A DNA stretch of 64,000 nt from Cichorium intybus. Its lineage: Eukaryota > Streptophyta > Magnoliopsida > Asterales > Asteraceae. Location of the stretch: positions 72,756,994-72,820,993 of the forward strand of contig CM042013.1 in assembly GCA_023525715.1 (NCBI GenBank), in the 5' to 3' direction. Below, in pieces: positions 12,849 through 23,960 of this stretch. The position numbers and the translations under genes are program-made. The notes beneath the pieces were generated by a model. It was not told the origin of the DNA. It worked only from the letters and a program-made list of their open reading frames with translations, and ran no database searches. The stretch's first letter is position 1. Each line of letters begins with the position of its first letter.

Positions 12849-13178
12849 TTAGAGATGGTAATTGACTTCGAGAGTACCAAGCTAACTTGCATGGTTATTC
12901 ACACCCGGTTTGTGATCCTCGGCATCCCAGTCACAAACAGTGGGGCATATCCGTGATTAAACATGCCATTGAACAGTTCAATGAATCTCACAGATCTAGG
13001 AATTTCATTGGACTGAAATTGATAAGTGTCTATCTACCTTAATGATCATTATGTTGTGATTACGACATCCCTCTTCACACCATAGTTGGGGCATTTTGGT
13101 TCCTAGCCTTATTAAATAATAAATTGGGTAATTATTTAAAAGGATTAAAACTAAACTAATAAAATCTGTTTCTTGTAG

Positions 13179-13634
13179 ATGTCTAAATGTAGTGTCAATT
13201 CTCCTCCTTCTCCTCCTTCACCCATTTCTGAGAGCCTCAGAAAGCACCTGCTAAATATGGAAAGGCTGACTGGCCTGAACAATAAGGAATGGCTTCGCAA
13301 TTAGAGACGGGTTCTCGTTATTGCTGGGAAGCTACATCTCATTGAGTATCCGATCCCAGTTCCACCGAAACATGTCATCACAAAAGGTCTTTCTGATGAG
13401 CATGACCTCTTATTTGATGAATCCAAGGAAGTTCGTGACCTCATGCTATTGACCATTGAACCCAAGTTCCGCAGGGATTTGGAATCTCTAGGGCCGTATG
13501 AGTTAATACAACTGGTTGAGGAAAAGTTCCAAGAACCGGTTGAAGAGGAACGAGCTAGGATCTTCAAAAGACTTGCAAAGTGCAAGCTAAAAGAAGGAAG
13601 TAGCATCGATTCGCATGTCCTCAAGGTTGAAAGA
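13179..13634 (+). pseudogene. Copia gag of element B, 5' part
   Basis: The frame opens with ATG at 13179 (MSKCSVNSPPSPPSP), right after a TTCTTGTAG that looks like a 3' splice site. It continues through HLLNMERLTG, EYPIPVPPKHVI and the LMLLTIEP / GPYELIQLVEEKF region typical of the copia gag (UBN2-like) fold. A TAG at 13302-13304 replaces the Trp seen in C (LRNW), so the protein is truncated at residue 41. At 13634 the frame is split by element C and resumes at 22300. The role in an intact copy would be the capsid protein. Confidence 0.8.
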
Positions 13635-14403
13635 TGTTGGATTAGGTGTCTAAGCCATGACTTTATATTTATATTTATCTTGTTAATTGAAGCAAAGTCC
13701 ATTTGGGTTGCCCTCATAGCTGGAGGTTAGGATATAGTTCAGTAGAGTAAAAGGTTGATTTATTAATTGTTTAATAAATCAATAGAATTAATTAAATGGT
13801 TTATTAATATATTTAAGTGTTAATATATTAATTAGAAACTATAATAATTAATTAAGATTTAATCTAGAATTAATTGGATTTAATTCAGTGATTAAATTAA
13901 TTAATTAAAGGTGCAGAGACTGGTTATGTAATTATTCAATAGTTGAATACTGACTGGCCAGTGGACAGGGACCAAAAGTGGCCCCAACTATGGAGGCTTC
14001 TCCATAGGTGGCGAAACCCTAATTAGGGTTTAAGAGGTCTGGTCCAAGTGGTCAACAGGCTTGCCCACTAAGGAGGCTCCTTAGGGTTTCAACTGTAACC
14101 CTTGGAGGCTATAAAAGGAGGCTCCTGGCTCCTCCTTTTCTGCGCCATTTTTCAACCAAGATTACTCTGCTGGACTGTCTTCTCCATTGCTTGGGTGTGA
14201 CACCATTTGAGGCAGGACATTTGTGCTGCTAGCTTCAAGGATAATAAGATCAAAAGGTTGGTTTTCTCAGTTTTGATCTTTAGAAATAATTGTTTCCTTT
14301 AGGATTTAGTTTATTATCTTCATAGAAGAAAACATAGATCTTTCTAGGGTTGCATGTGAACCATAAGTAATTATTTGTTCATTGTTTGCTAGAAAACCCT
14401 TCA
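13635..14403 (+). repeat. 5' LTR of element C (769 bp)
   Basis: TGTTGGATTAGG...ACCCTTCA, TATA box TATAAAAG at 14110-14117, then CT-rich sequence. A GATCAAAAG|GTTGGT at about 14255 could serve as a splice donor for the TTGTAG acceptor before gag, but this is only a possibility. Confidence 0.9.
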
Positions 14404-14404
14404 G

Positions 14405-14416
14405 TGGTATCAGAGC
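14405..14416 (+). promoter_or_regulatory. Primer binding site of element C
   Basis: TGGTATCAGAGC, perfect initiator-Met tRNA type, starting one base after the LTR. Confidence 0.85.
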
Positions 14417-15199
14417 ATAGGCTGTTTTCTTGTGAAATTGATATAAACTGCTTTAATGATTATTGCCTTGAGTGTTTTTGCAAAAAACTCTCTTGGATGG
14501 CCTAAATTTCGTGGCCTAGGCTAGGGTTTCCTAACCCTAGCCGCCACCCCTTTATTCCCCCTTGATTTGCTTGATTTGCTGCCCAGATTAGGATTGTTAT
14601 TTTTGGTAATTGCTGATTAATTAAATAACTAGAATCCTTTATCCATATCTTGTAAATCTCGAAATCTAGGGATAAATATAGGTAATTAATTTGATTAATT
14701 TTGTGATGCCTATATTTGATTTAATTAGTTTAATTAATTGTTAATTAAAAGATCAATTAAATCAGCTTAAAGATTTAATTTAAATTTTCAAAAATTCCTT
14801 AAAAAATTTGCGAAAATTATATTAAAATTAAATCGAAAATATTTTAATAAGATTAAAATATATCTTATATATTTATGATTAAAAGTTAATAATTTATATA
14901 TAAGAAAATTGGTTAGTCTTACCGCAAGTAGTCCTCATTCACAAAACTGTCCTATAAAGAGGTATAAGGCGACTGCCTATAAAATGACAGTCTAATGGGT
15001 ATCCACTCTTACCCACCGCTCTCCTGGTCAGTCGAGTGTCGTTACCCGAACGGGTTTGATAGAACCGCTAAGCCTCTTAAAAGTATAATGCTATAATTGA
15101 AAGTACTAGAACCATAAACAAAACCCAATCTAGTTACTTTAGGTTAAAAAATGTGAATTGGTGCTAATCCATGGAATTGCACATTGCACTTTGTGGAAC

Positions 15200-15235
15200 G
15201 TTGGTGGAGCGTGTGTGGTTTACCGGCACGCCAAC
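15200..15235 (+). other. GGAGC bulged hairpin, copy C-H1 (leader)
   Basis: Outer stem GTTGGT/GCCAAC (five Watson-Crick pairs and one T.G), bulge GGAGC, inner stem GTGTGG/CC(G)GCAC, loop TTTA. Against B-H1, the outermost A-T pair has become G-C: a two-sided change. Confidence 0.65.
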
Positions 15236-15279
15236 TGGGGTCCGCAAAGACTTGCAATGGGTTTCTCGATTTTGTCATT

Positions 15280-15315
15280 ATTAACGGAGCGTCTGTGGTT
15301 AACCGGCACATTAAT
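15280..15315 (+). other. GGAGC bulged hairpin, copy C-H2 (leader)
   Basis: Outer stem ATTAAC/ATTAAT: five pairs with a C.A mismatch at the inner end. Bulge GGAGC, inner stem CTGTGG with CC(G)GCAC (weaker), loop TTAA. Against B-H2 a G-C pair has become A-T. Confidence 0.55.
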
Positions 15316-15644
15316 TAGAGATGGCAATCGACTTCGGGAGTACCAAGCTAATTTGCATGGTTATTCACACCCGGTTTGTGATCCTCGGCATCCCAGTCAC
15401 AAACAGTGGGGCACATCCGAGACTAAACATGCCATTGAACAGTTCAATGTGTCTCAACAGATCTAGGAATTTCATAAGATGAAATTGATAAGTGTATTAT
15501 CTACCTTAATGACCATTATGTTGTGATTACGACATCCCTCTTCACACCATAGTTGGGGTATTTGGGGTCCTAGCCTTAATAAATAATATATTGGGTAATT
15601 ATTTAAAAGGATTAATTAAACTAATAAAATTCTGTTTATTGTAG

Positions 15645-16148
15645 ATGTCTGAATCAAGTGTCTATTCTCCTTCCTCTCCTCCTTCACCCATTTCTGAGAG
15701 CATCAGAAAGCACCTGCTAAATATGGAAAGGCTGACTGGCCTCAACTGTAAGGAATGGCTTCGCAATTGGAGACTGGCTCTCGGCATTGCTGGCAAGCTA
15801 CATCTCACCGAGTATCCGATCCCGGTTCCACCGAAACAAGTCATCATAAAGAGCCTTTATGATAAGCATGACTTATTAGTTGATGAATCCGAAACGATTC
15901 GTGACCTCATGCTATTGACCATTGACCCCGAGTTCCGCAAGGATTTTGAATCCTTGGGGCCATATGAGTTAATGCAATCGGTTGAGGAAATGTTCCGAAA
16001 ACCGGTCGAAGAGGAACGAACTAGGATCTTCAAAAGAGTTACAGAGTCAAAATCGGATACAGTTGCGGAAAGATTGGATGACGCTCCAAGGTCAAAATCT
16101 TTTGAAAGCTCAGGTATATCTAAAAACCTCAAAACTCATGTTCCATAA
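15645..16148 (+). CDS. Copia gag with internal deletion (element C)
   Basis: An open frame of 167 codons starting with ATG directly after TTATTGTAG. It keeps the N-terminal gag region (SPSSPPSPISES, HLLNMERLTG, EYPIPVPPKQVI, LMLLTIDPEF, GPYELMQSVEEMF, EEERTRIFKR), then jumps straight to the acidic tail (SDTVAERLDDAP, SKSFESSG). By comparison with the rejoined gag of B, about 300 bp of the middle, including the YMSELYKLGHPIS and LLDSLTDRYDLF part, is lost without breaking the frame. No zinc knuckle. It may still make a short protein, but I would not expect a working capsid. It is the only member of the family here with an unbroken gag frame. Confidence 0.7.
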   Translation: MSESSVYSPSSPPSPISESIRKHLLNMERLTGLNCKEWLRNWRLALGIAGKLHLTEYPIPVPPKQVIIKSLYDKHDLLVDESETIRDLMLLTIDPEFRKDFESLGPYELMQSVEEMFRKPVEEERTRIFKRVTESKSDTVAERLDDAPRSKSFESSGISKNLKTHVP

Positions 16149-17628
16149 TTCCTTGATGCATAATGTGATAGTCACATTTTGGTTTGTATGCAGGGAATCA
16201 GTAGAGTACGGGACAATGGCGCATAGGAGCACATTTGGATTGGATTTCCGGCTCATGCAATTTTGAAGTTTAGTTAGATATTGAATTATTGTTATTAGCT
16301 TTTAGATGCGTATGACATTGTCTATCATATAGTACACTGTTCAAGGATTTTTTATTTTAATAAAATTGTCGTTTAATTTCTTTTAACACATGTTGTTTGA
16401 AATTATCCTTGAAATGTTATATGAATGTGTTGAATGCATGATTAGTAATAACTTGAATGTTGAATGCATCCAAAATGCTTGGATTTTAGAAATTGTGTCC
16501 TTTTAAGATTGTTAAAGATAAATGTCATAAGAGTCAATTCAACCAAAGGTCCAGTTGGACAGGACTTTGGAATCACCTGACTTAGAGTCACTTGATGAGT
16601 TGAGTTCTTAATGTGTTAAGAAATGAATCAACCAAAGATCCAGTTGGAAAGGACTTTGGAATCATTTGACTTAGAGTCAGATGATGATTAAGTTCTTTAT
16701 AAAGCACATGTGGCAAGAAATGAATCACCCAAAGATCCAAAGGATAGGATTTTGGAATCAGCTGACTTAGAGTCAACTGAAAGATTGCGAGTCTTGAACA
16801 GAATTAACAAAGTCATAAGTTTACATAGAAATGTAAAAGAGATTAAGATTAGGAGTAATGAACACATCAGTTGCTGTGTACTACTCGAATATCCAAATAG
16901 AACACAATTGTTTATACTTCACAATATTTGTCAGTCGGTATGACGAATATGACCTCGCTTATCATAATAAGCGATTTGATTGAAACCTTGAACAGTTCAA
17001 GGGCTTCAAAGGAAGTACGGGATCCACAGAACCTGAGTGACAACATAAACTGGGAAAATGTTTCACAGTTATTCTCTTCCAAGTACATTAATAGTTATAA
17101 AGTGTCTTAGGGAAGATGATGGAGCATTGGACGAAACAGTTCGATCCTCAATGTATGAGATACATTGTCAATCAATTTCCGATACATTGAATACTATACC
17201 AGTCAGACCAGATAAACCATATTCCAACCACATCCTTCGACTAAGTAGGTTTTGCAGACACTGTCTGAAATGTAAAGCTGGGATCGACCCACTTGTACAT
17301 TAAAGGTCCAGGGTCTTCTAGTGTTCGTCCGAACCTCATGACTAGCCCGAACCTAATCAGAAATGTCGTTTCACTGGCTATCCCGCTGTACCTGGAAGAG
17401 AAAGAGCTCTTTTAGAAAGAACTCATGTTCTAAGGAAACAGTGGGAGTTGGGACAGTCCTGAATCAGTTCAGGATTAGCCAAGTGAAATAACCTTTAGTC
17501 ATCACTAGGCTTAGAGCAGAAATCAGATTTTTGTTTTAAATTCTGACATTATCTTCTCTTGACCAGTAGTATTGATCACCATCATAAGTATTTATGATCA
17601 GGGTGACGTACCAATTAGTGGTAAAACA
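16149..17628 (+). other. Pol-less internal region of element C, first part
   Basis: Matches the A region from about 190 onward and B from 22684 onward. Contains the tandem dyad/LES repeat block at about 16530-16790, where one frame reads RNESPKDPKDRILES then ADLESTE. No RT or integrase motifs. Confidence 0.6.
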
Positions 17629-17633
17629 CTATA

Positions 17634-19137
17634 TGTAACGACCCGGCTCTCCAAAGCCTGAGTTTTACAAGATAATATCACCAGGGATCGTCCCATGATC
17701 CAAGCCGAGTGTTACCTAAACCTGCAAAACCACATAAAATAAAAGGGTAAGCTATAAAGCTTAGTGAGTAATCGAATCACAGTATGGCCTAAATAGCCAC
17801 ACTCGTTTCACAGATTCATCTTACTACACCGGACCGTCATACGATCATTTTTTTCTTACTCGTCCATCATACTGTGAAACTACCGTATTACCCGACAGAA
17901 CTCAATTCTCTTGTACGTACACTCTTACTATGTCTTTCTGCACTTTCTTTTACTATCTGGTAACTTATGACGTTACCGTACTGACTGTGCTTTCCTCTAT
18001 TACTTGGTAACTTATAATGTTACCATACTGTCTGACGTCACTCACTAACGGTATCACTTATTGTGATACATTTTACTACTATGTTACCTACTTATACGGT
18101 AACTTCTTTATTACTAACTGTCATCACTCACCTACTAACTTACGGTATCACATACCGTGGCAACTCATTCGTTCTTATGTTAAAATGTTTACCGGTTCCG
18201 CACCGGGTTATCTGTCGCTAATATTGTTCTTTTACCAAATCCATTATTTGGTACTGTCTACATGATTTTCTATGCTTGTTTTATGGGATATCCATATCCC
18301 CTACATCTTATCAGACCAATACTGGTGCAACCCATGAAGTTGACACACAATATCTACACAATATCCTTATTCTATGTCATATGTCATCCTTTGGCAAGGA
18401 CACTATACTACTGGTTAATCACACTGTCTAGTATCACCCCGTGACACTCTACTACTCGTAAGACAGACCCATCAAACGGGACCATAACATACCTTCCTTC
18501 CACATAACTACTAATCATAACTGTACTACTTTGCATTTCATTCAATAATTACTTTCTACTATAGTTTAACATGTATAAACTACTAAGGAGATACGGTAGC
18601 GATTACTCACCTGAATTTGGTGCTTTCCCGGAGTCCCGACACGTTTCTCGTTCTAGACTCCCGATAGCTCCCGACACCTCAACGCTAGCTACCGCTGACT
18701 TCTTACTTCTCACTATCATCTCTCAACGTATACTCCTTACCAGAACACTCTCCTATATCATATAAGCGTTTGGTGTGTGTTCTGCCTCAAAAATGAGGCT
18801 TGTGCCTCGTATTTATAGGCTCTGAACATCCTTCGCGTCGCGACCAACATGACCGTCGCGTCGCGATGACTCACTCTCAATTATTGCTTGATTGTACGAC
18901 TGATTGCGCGATTTACGGACGTACTGACAGCCGTCGCGTCGCGACCAGCTTGCCCGCGCGTCGCGACGTGCCGACAATTAAAAGGCCTCATTTTTTCCGC
19001 TTTTTGCTCCGTTTTGACCCCTAGGCTTTGATCGTTATATTTTTCTTATCTCACAATGACCTTAACATCGTTATTTGGTCACACTAAAGATCAAAACGAT
19101 CTTACTTTTGAGTCCTACTCGGGACACGGTTGTCACA
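17634..19137 (-). mobile_element. Ty3/gypsy solo LTR (1504 bp) inside element C
   Basis: TGTAACGACCCGG...GGTTGTCACA with a perfect 5-bp TSD CTATA (17629-17633 and 19138-19142). Elements A and B run through this point without it. On the minus strand it starts TGTGACAACC and ends GGTCGTTACA as gypsy LTRs do, and a TATA box (TATAAAT, complement of 18811-18817) points the same way. No internal region remains, so it is the product of LTR-LTR recombination. It holds about four CG-rich TCGCGTCGCGA-like palindromes between 18833 and 18970. Confidence 0.85.
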
Positions 19138-19427
19138 CTATAGTTGGTGCGGATTTTCAATCCGACTACTTGGAAGCATTGGTGAGCCCGGTTGCTGCCA
19201 ATTAAGAGAACCTTAGGACGAGATACAGTCTATGTGACAGTTTGATTGATTTTACACCTGGTCTTAAAACCAGTGGGAGTAATCATCAAAAGAAACCAAC
19301 ATGGACAGAAACGTACCTTCAGAACATCTGGTTGAGTGAGACGATTCTCAGAGTCATGTACTTGACTCCGAGAGAAGCACTCTCAATAGAAGATGAAATC
19401 TGAAAGGACACTGCATAATGTAAGTCG

Positions 19428-19461
19428 TTAGTGGAGCGCGTGTGGATCACCGGCACACTAA
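19428..19461 (+). other. GGAGC bulged hairpin, copy C-H3
   Basis: Outer stem TTAGT/ACTAA, bulge GGAGC, inner stem GTGTGG/CC(G)GCAC, loop ATCA. Confidence 0.6.
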
Positions 19462-20387
19462 TGAGGACTCACAAAGAATATGCCAGTATAAAGGTACATG
19501 GGCCCGGGATTTCCCCGCGGGCATCTCGCAAGAAAGGATATTCAGATTCTCAAAATATGCCAAAGGATTGAATTTTGAGAAAGGGCTGAAAGATATCCAT
19601 TAAGATGTCAGAAAGGTTTGGATTCTCAAAATGTGCCATAAGCTCTGGATTTTGTGAATAGTCCATAACCGTGTCGAAGCCAGTAGGAGTGTTGCTGTTA
19701 TCTATCTCCATATGTGTGTTACATAATGCTTCTAGGAAACGCCTTTTTTCATTACAAAGTGTAATGACTTGGTGTTAAGAGACGGATCGCTATGCAAGAA
19801 TTAATAAAGATACGACATGCTCGGGTGGTTATAAACGTCTATGAGATAGATCGAAACTCTGCCAAAATGATCTTGATGAGACTCAAGATGCATTGCCCTA
19901 GGAAATAGTTTTCTGTCATTGCAAAGTGTAATGATTTGGCATGAGAGATATAAAAGGTGTAACATACTCACATAATCCATTAACATATATATCAGATAGA
20001 TGATGTCATCAGTATAGACCTGGCCATAGTAAGCATGACCTTGATAAGATTCAAGATGCATGGAAAAGAGTCTCCGAAAGGAAATAGTTATTGAAAATCA
20101 TGACACAGGGATTATAAGTAATCCTAAGATTCAAAAAGGGTTTGGAATAGGACTAGATCGAATCCAACAAGTTTCTTGGATCGATCAGAAGTGTCATGAA
20201 CATGTCTTGATGACTTAATGCTTAGAGCATACTGAGTCAGATTCAGGATATGACCTGGCTGGGAATACTTAATGGATTTTGTACATACGTGAGAAATCAT
20301 TGGGAAATGATTGGGGTGAATGTTGATAACAATTTGAAAAGAGTTTTCAAATAAGGACTTAATGGTTAAAGAATTTCGTTGGCATTC

Positions 20388-20419
20388 CGATGGAGCGCGT
20401 GTGGCTCACCGGCACATCG
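20388..20419 (+). other. GGAGC bulged hairpin, copy C-H4
   Basis: Outer stem CGAT/ATCG, bulge GGAGC, inner stem GTGTGG/CC(G)GCAC, loop CTCA. The C-G pair here is T-A in A-H4 (TGAT/ATCA). Confidence 0.6.
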
Positions 20420-21490
20420 TAACACCTCGAAATAGTCTTAGGGTGCAGTCATGTGGACTAAAGATCCCGAGAACCATGGAAAGTCACAGTACATAGAATG
20501 GAGTTGTTAGTGAGAATGACGGTATGACCAAAATTGAAATATCATCGGAAGGATATCCGATCGGATAAAGTGTATAAATGTGTAACATTTGAATACATAG
20601 AAAGAGTGAAAGGTCAAGTAGACATAGATACATAACACAAATTAAATAGTTTAAAAGGAATCTAGAAACCGATAATAGTTTTATGTAAAATCCGACTTGG
20701 TGATTACCTCGTGGAGACTTGGTAATTAGCAAGAGTAGCTACCAGTCAGATTTTAAGTTTCGTCTTTGCATGTTTCACTTCCCGAATAATTTGATTATTC
20801 AAAAGTCCACTGTCACTCATACTTTTCGGGAGTAAGTATGAACGAAGACTGTCGTGAATTGGTTTGTAGATTGTCTAAAGAGTTAGACATTGCAGTAAGA
20901 CTGCTACAACGTTCATGAGTACTTAGAAATAGAGATTTGAGTATTGGATAAACCCGCGCTCAATAGATTGCTTCATGGATTACATCACGAGCAATGTTGA
21001 GACGATAATATCGTATGATCTTGAAGGGGAGACATATGAGTTGAAATTTACGGATCGGTTGTGCATTGATAATGCGAAAACGCATCGGTAACTCGATGTT
21101 ACAAAACGTATTGTTGTGTACGATTTGATAAGTAAAAGACACAATCATATGAGTCAAAGCTTATTCGATTCGTGACCCTGGTGGGAAACAGATATCTGTA
21201 GGCCGCTCGATGATTTTGAAGTTGACTAAAGTGCTGGCCAGCCTGGACTAAATTGATGTGTTCAATTAGAAGTTCGAAAGTCATAAGCAGAATCGGAAAT
21301 CGGGAAATAGAGTATCAGACAGAGATTGATCTCAATCCATGTCTCGTGTCTGAAAATATCTTGTTGGACGAAGGATCGTATGATCACTTATCTATGGACA
21401 GAACTGACTGGGTCAGAGTTCGGCAGCAGTTTCTTGGAAGCTGCAGGTTGTTTATTAATCAGAAGATAAATTAAAGTCATAGACTTATCC

Positions 21491-21501
21491 AAGTGGGAGA
21501 C
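21491..21501 (+). promoter_or_regulatory. Polypurine tract of element C
   Basis: AAGTGGGAGAC directly before the 3' LTR, identical to that of A and B. Confidence 0.75.
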
Positions 21502-22294
21502 TGTTGGATTAGGTGTCTAAGCCATGACTTTATATTTACATTTATCTTGTTAATTGAAGTAAAGTCTATTTGGGTTGCCCTCATAAATGGAGTAAAAGGT
21601 TGATTTATTAATTGATTTATTAATAGAGTTCAGTAGAGTAAAAGGTTGATTTATTAATTGTTTAATAAATCAATAGAATTAATTAAATGGTTTATTAATA
21701 TATTTAAGTGTTAATATATTAATTAGAAACTATAATAATTAATTAAGATTTAATCTAGAATTAATTGGATTTAATTCAGTGATTAAATTAATTAATTAAA
21801 GGTGCAGGGACTGGTTATGTAATTATTCAATAGTTGAATACTGACTGGCCAGTGGACAGGGACCAAAAGTGGCGCCAACTATGGAGGCTTCTCTATAGGT
21901 GGCGAAACCCTAATTAGGGTTTAAGAGGTCTGGTCCAAGTGGTCAACAGGCTTGCCCACTAAGGAGGCTCCTTAGGGTTTCAGCTGTAACCCTTGGAGGC
22001 TATAAAAGGAGGCTCCTGGCTCCTCCTTTTCTACGCCATTTTTCAACCAAGATTACTCTGCTGGACTGTCTTCTCCATTGCTTGGGTGTGACACCATTTG
22101 AGGCAGGACATTTGTGCTGCTAGCTTCAAGGATCATAAGATCAAAAGGTTGGTTTTCTCAATTTTGATCTTTAGAAATAATTGTTTCCTTTAGGCTTTAG
22201 TTTATTATCTTCATAGAAGAAAACATAGATCTTTCTAGGGTTGCATGTGAACCATAAGTAATTATTTGTTCATTGTTTTCTAGAAAACCCTTCA
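21502..22294 (+). repeat. 3' LTR of element C (793 bp)
   Basis: Same ends as the 5' LTR; TATA box TATAAAAG at 22001-22008. It is 24 bp longer because the stretch around 21583-21640 holds a partial tandem copy of AGTAAAAGGTTGATTTATTA in place of the sequence in the 5' LTR. About a dozen single-base differences are also visible. Confidence 0.9.
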
Positions 22295-22299
22295 AAAGA

Positions 22300-22683
22300 T
22301 ACATGAGCGAATTGTACAAACTCGGTCACCCAATTAGTCAGGAAATGAGTGTTAACATCCTACTTGATTCGCTGACTGATAGGTACGATCTGTTCATTCA
22401 GACGTATAGAAGGGAAGACCAGAAAAGGACTTTTATGGAAATACGTTCACTGTTGACTTTATACGAGTCAATCATGGATAGGCATAGCTCCAATGGTTCA
22501 GCTACTTCTGGATTGAGTCCAGTGAAGAGACGAAGCAAGAAACGATCCAGATCGTCTGGACATGTCTCAAACTGGGAATCCATAGGATCGGATACAGTCA
22601 CGGAAAGATTGGAAGACGCTCCAAGGTCAAAATCTTTTGAAAGCTCAGGTACATCTAAAAACCTCAAAACTCTTGATTCATAA
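22300..22683 (+). pseudogene. Copia gag of element B, 3' part
   Basis: Resumes the gag frame broken at 13634: YMSELYKLGHPISQE, NILLDSLTDRYDLF, the basic stretch KRRSKKRSRSS, and the ending SKSFESSGTSKNLKTLDS before a stop. The first codons that can be read here come from the end of the C LTR and TSD and are not gag. Joined to 13179-13634 it gives a gag of about 280 residues, with the nonsense codon at residue 42 and no zinc knuckle, protease or pol behind it. Confidence 0.75.
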
Positions 22684-23955
22684 TTCCTTGATACATGATG
22701 TGATAGTCACATTTTGGTTTGTATGCAGGGAATCAGTAGGGTACGGTTCTTTGGTGCATAGGAGCACATTTAGATTGGATTTCCAGCTCATGCAGTTTTG
22801 AAGTTTAGTTAGATATTGAAATATTGTTATTAACTTTTTAGATGCGTGCGACATTGTCTATCATATAATACATTGTTCAAGGATTTTGTTTTAATAAAGT
22901 TGTTGATTTTATTTTAACACATGGTTGTTTGAATTATCCTTGAAATATTGTATGAGTGTGTTAAATACATGAATGGTAATAACTTGGATTTGATGCATCC
23001 AAAGAGTTTAGATTCAGGAATTATGTCCCCTATGATTGTTAAAATAAATTTTATACGGGAAAGGACTTTGGAATCATTTGACTTAGAGTCACATGATGAA
23101 TTGAGTTCTTAATAAAACATATGTGGCAAGAAAATGAATCACCCAAAGATCTAGTTGGACAGGACTTTGGAATCATTTGACTTAGAGTCACATGACGATC
23201 AAGTTCTTTATAAATCAAATGTGGCAAGAAATGAATCACCCAAAGATCCAGATGATAGGATTTTGGGATCAATTGACTTAGAGTCAAGTGATGATTGCAA
23301 GTCTTGAATAAATTAACAAAGTCATAAGTTTACATAGAGATGTAAAAGACATTAAGATTAGGAGCAACGAACACATCAGTTACTGTGTATTGCTTGAATC
23401 TTCAAAAAGAACACAATTAGTTATACTTCACGATATTTGTCAATTGGTATAACGAATATGGCTTCACTTATCAGAATAAGTGATTGAATTGAAACCTTGA
23501 ACAGTTCAAGGACTTCAAAGGAAGTATAAGATCCACAGAACCTGAGTAATATCATAAACTGAGAAAATGTTTCACAATTATTCTCTTCCAAGAACATTAA
23601 TGGTTATAATGTGTCTTAAGGAAAATGATGGAGCATTGGTCGAAACAGTTCGACCCTCGATGTATGAGATACAATTTTCAATTAGTTTCCGATGAATTGA
23701 ATATTCAACCAGTCAGACCATAGAAACCATATTCTGACCACATCTTAGACTAAGTAGGTTATACAGATACTGTCTGAAATGTAAAGCTGGGATCGTCCCG
23801 CTTGTACATAGAAAGTCCAGGGTCATGTAGCGTTCATCCGAACCTCATGACTAGCGTGAACCTGATCAGCAATGTCGTTTCATTGGCTATCCCGTTGTAC
23901 CTATGAAAGGAGAGCCCTTTTAGAAAGGACTTATATTCTAAGGAAATAGTGGGAG
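22684..23955 (+). other. Pol-less internal region of element B
   Basis: Matches A and C. The tandem dyad block is at about 23051-23300 (three units with GACTTAGAGTC cores). It ends at TTAAG, the target of the Athila-like insertion. Confidence 0.6.
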
Positions 23956-23960
23956 TTAAG

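Larger units (their letters stand above)
19143..21490 (+). other. Pol-less internal region of element C, second part
   Basis: Collinear with A 1634-4044. Carries hairpins H3 and H4 and otherwise no readable protein domain. Small open frames on either strand are not shared with A or B and are taken as chance. Confidence 0.6.
13635..22294 (+). mobile_element. Pol-less copia-type element C, complete
   Basis: A full 8.66-kb insertion: 5' LTR 13635-14403, PBS, leader with two hairpins, a shortened gag, about 5.3 kb of pol-less sequence (holding a 1.5-kb gypsy solo LTR), two more hairpins, PPT, 3' LTR 21502-22294. The 5-bp TSD AAAGA is perfect (13630-13634 and 22295-22299), and removing C restores the gag frame of B across the join (KVER then YMSELYKLG). 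It is inserted in the same orientation into a member of its own family. The LTRs differ at a dozen or more sites plus a 24-bp length change, so it is older than the gypsy insertions. Confidence 0.95.

Noticed and set aside
14405..14416. tRNA genes near TGGTATCAGAGC sites
   Set aside because: They are primer binding sites complementary to a tRNA 3' end; no tRNA body is present.
12734..15315. Repeated hairpins as a CRISPR-like array
   Set aside because: Spacing is irregular, copies lie in separate parts of a retrotransposon, and this is plant nuclear DNA.
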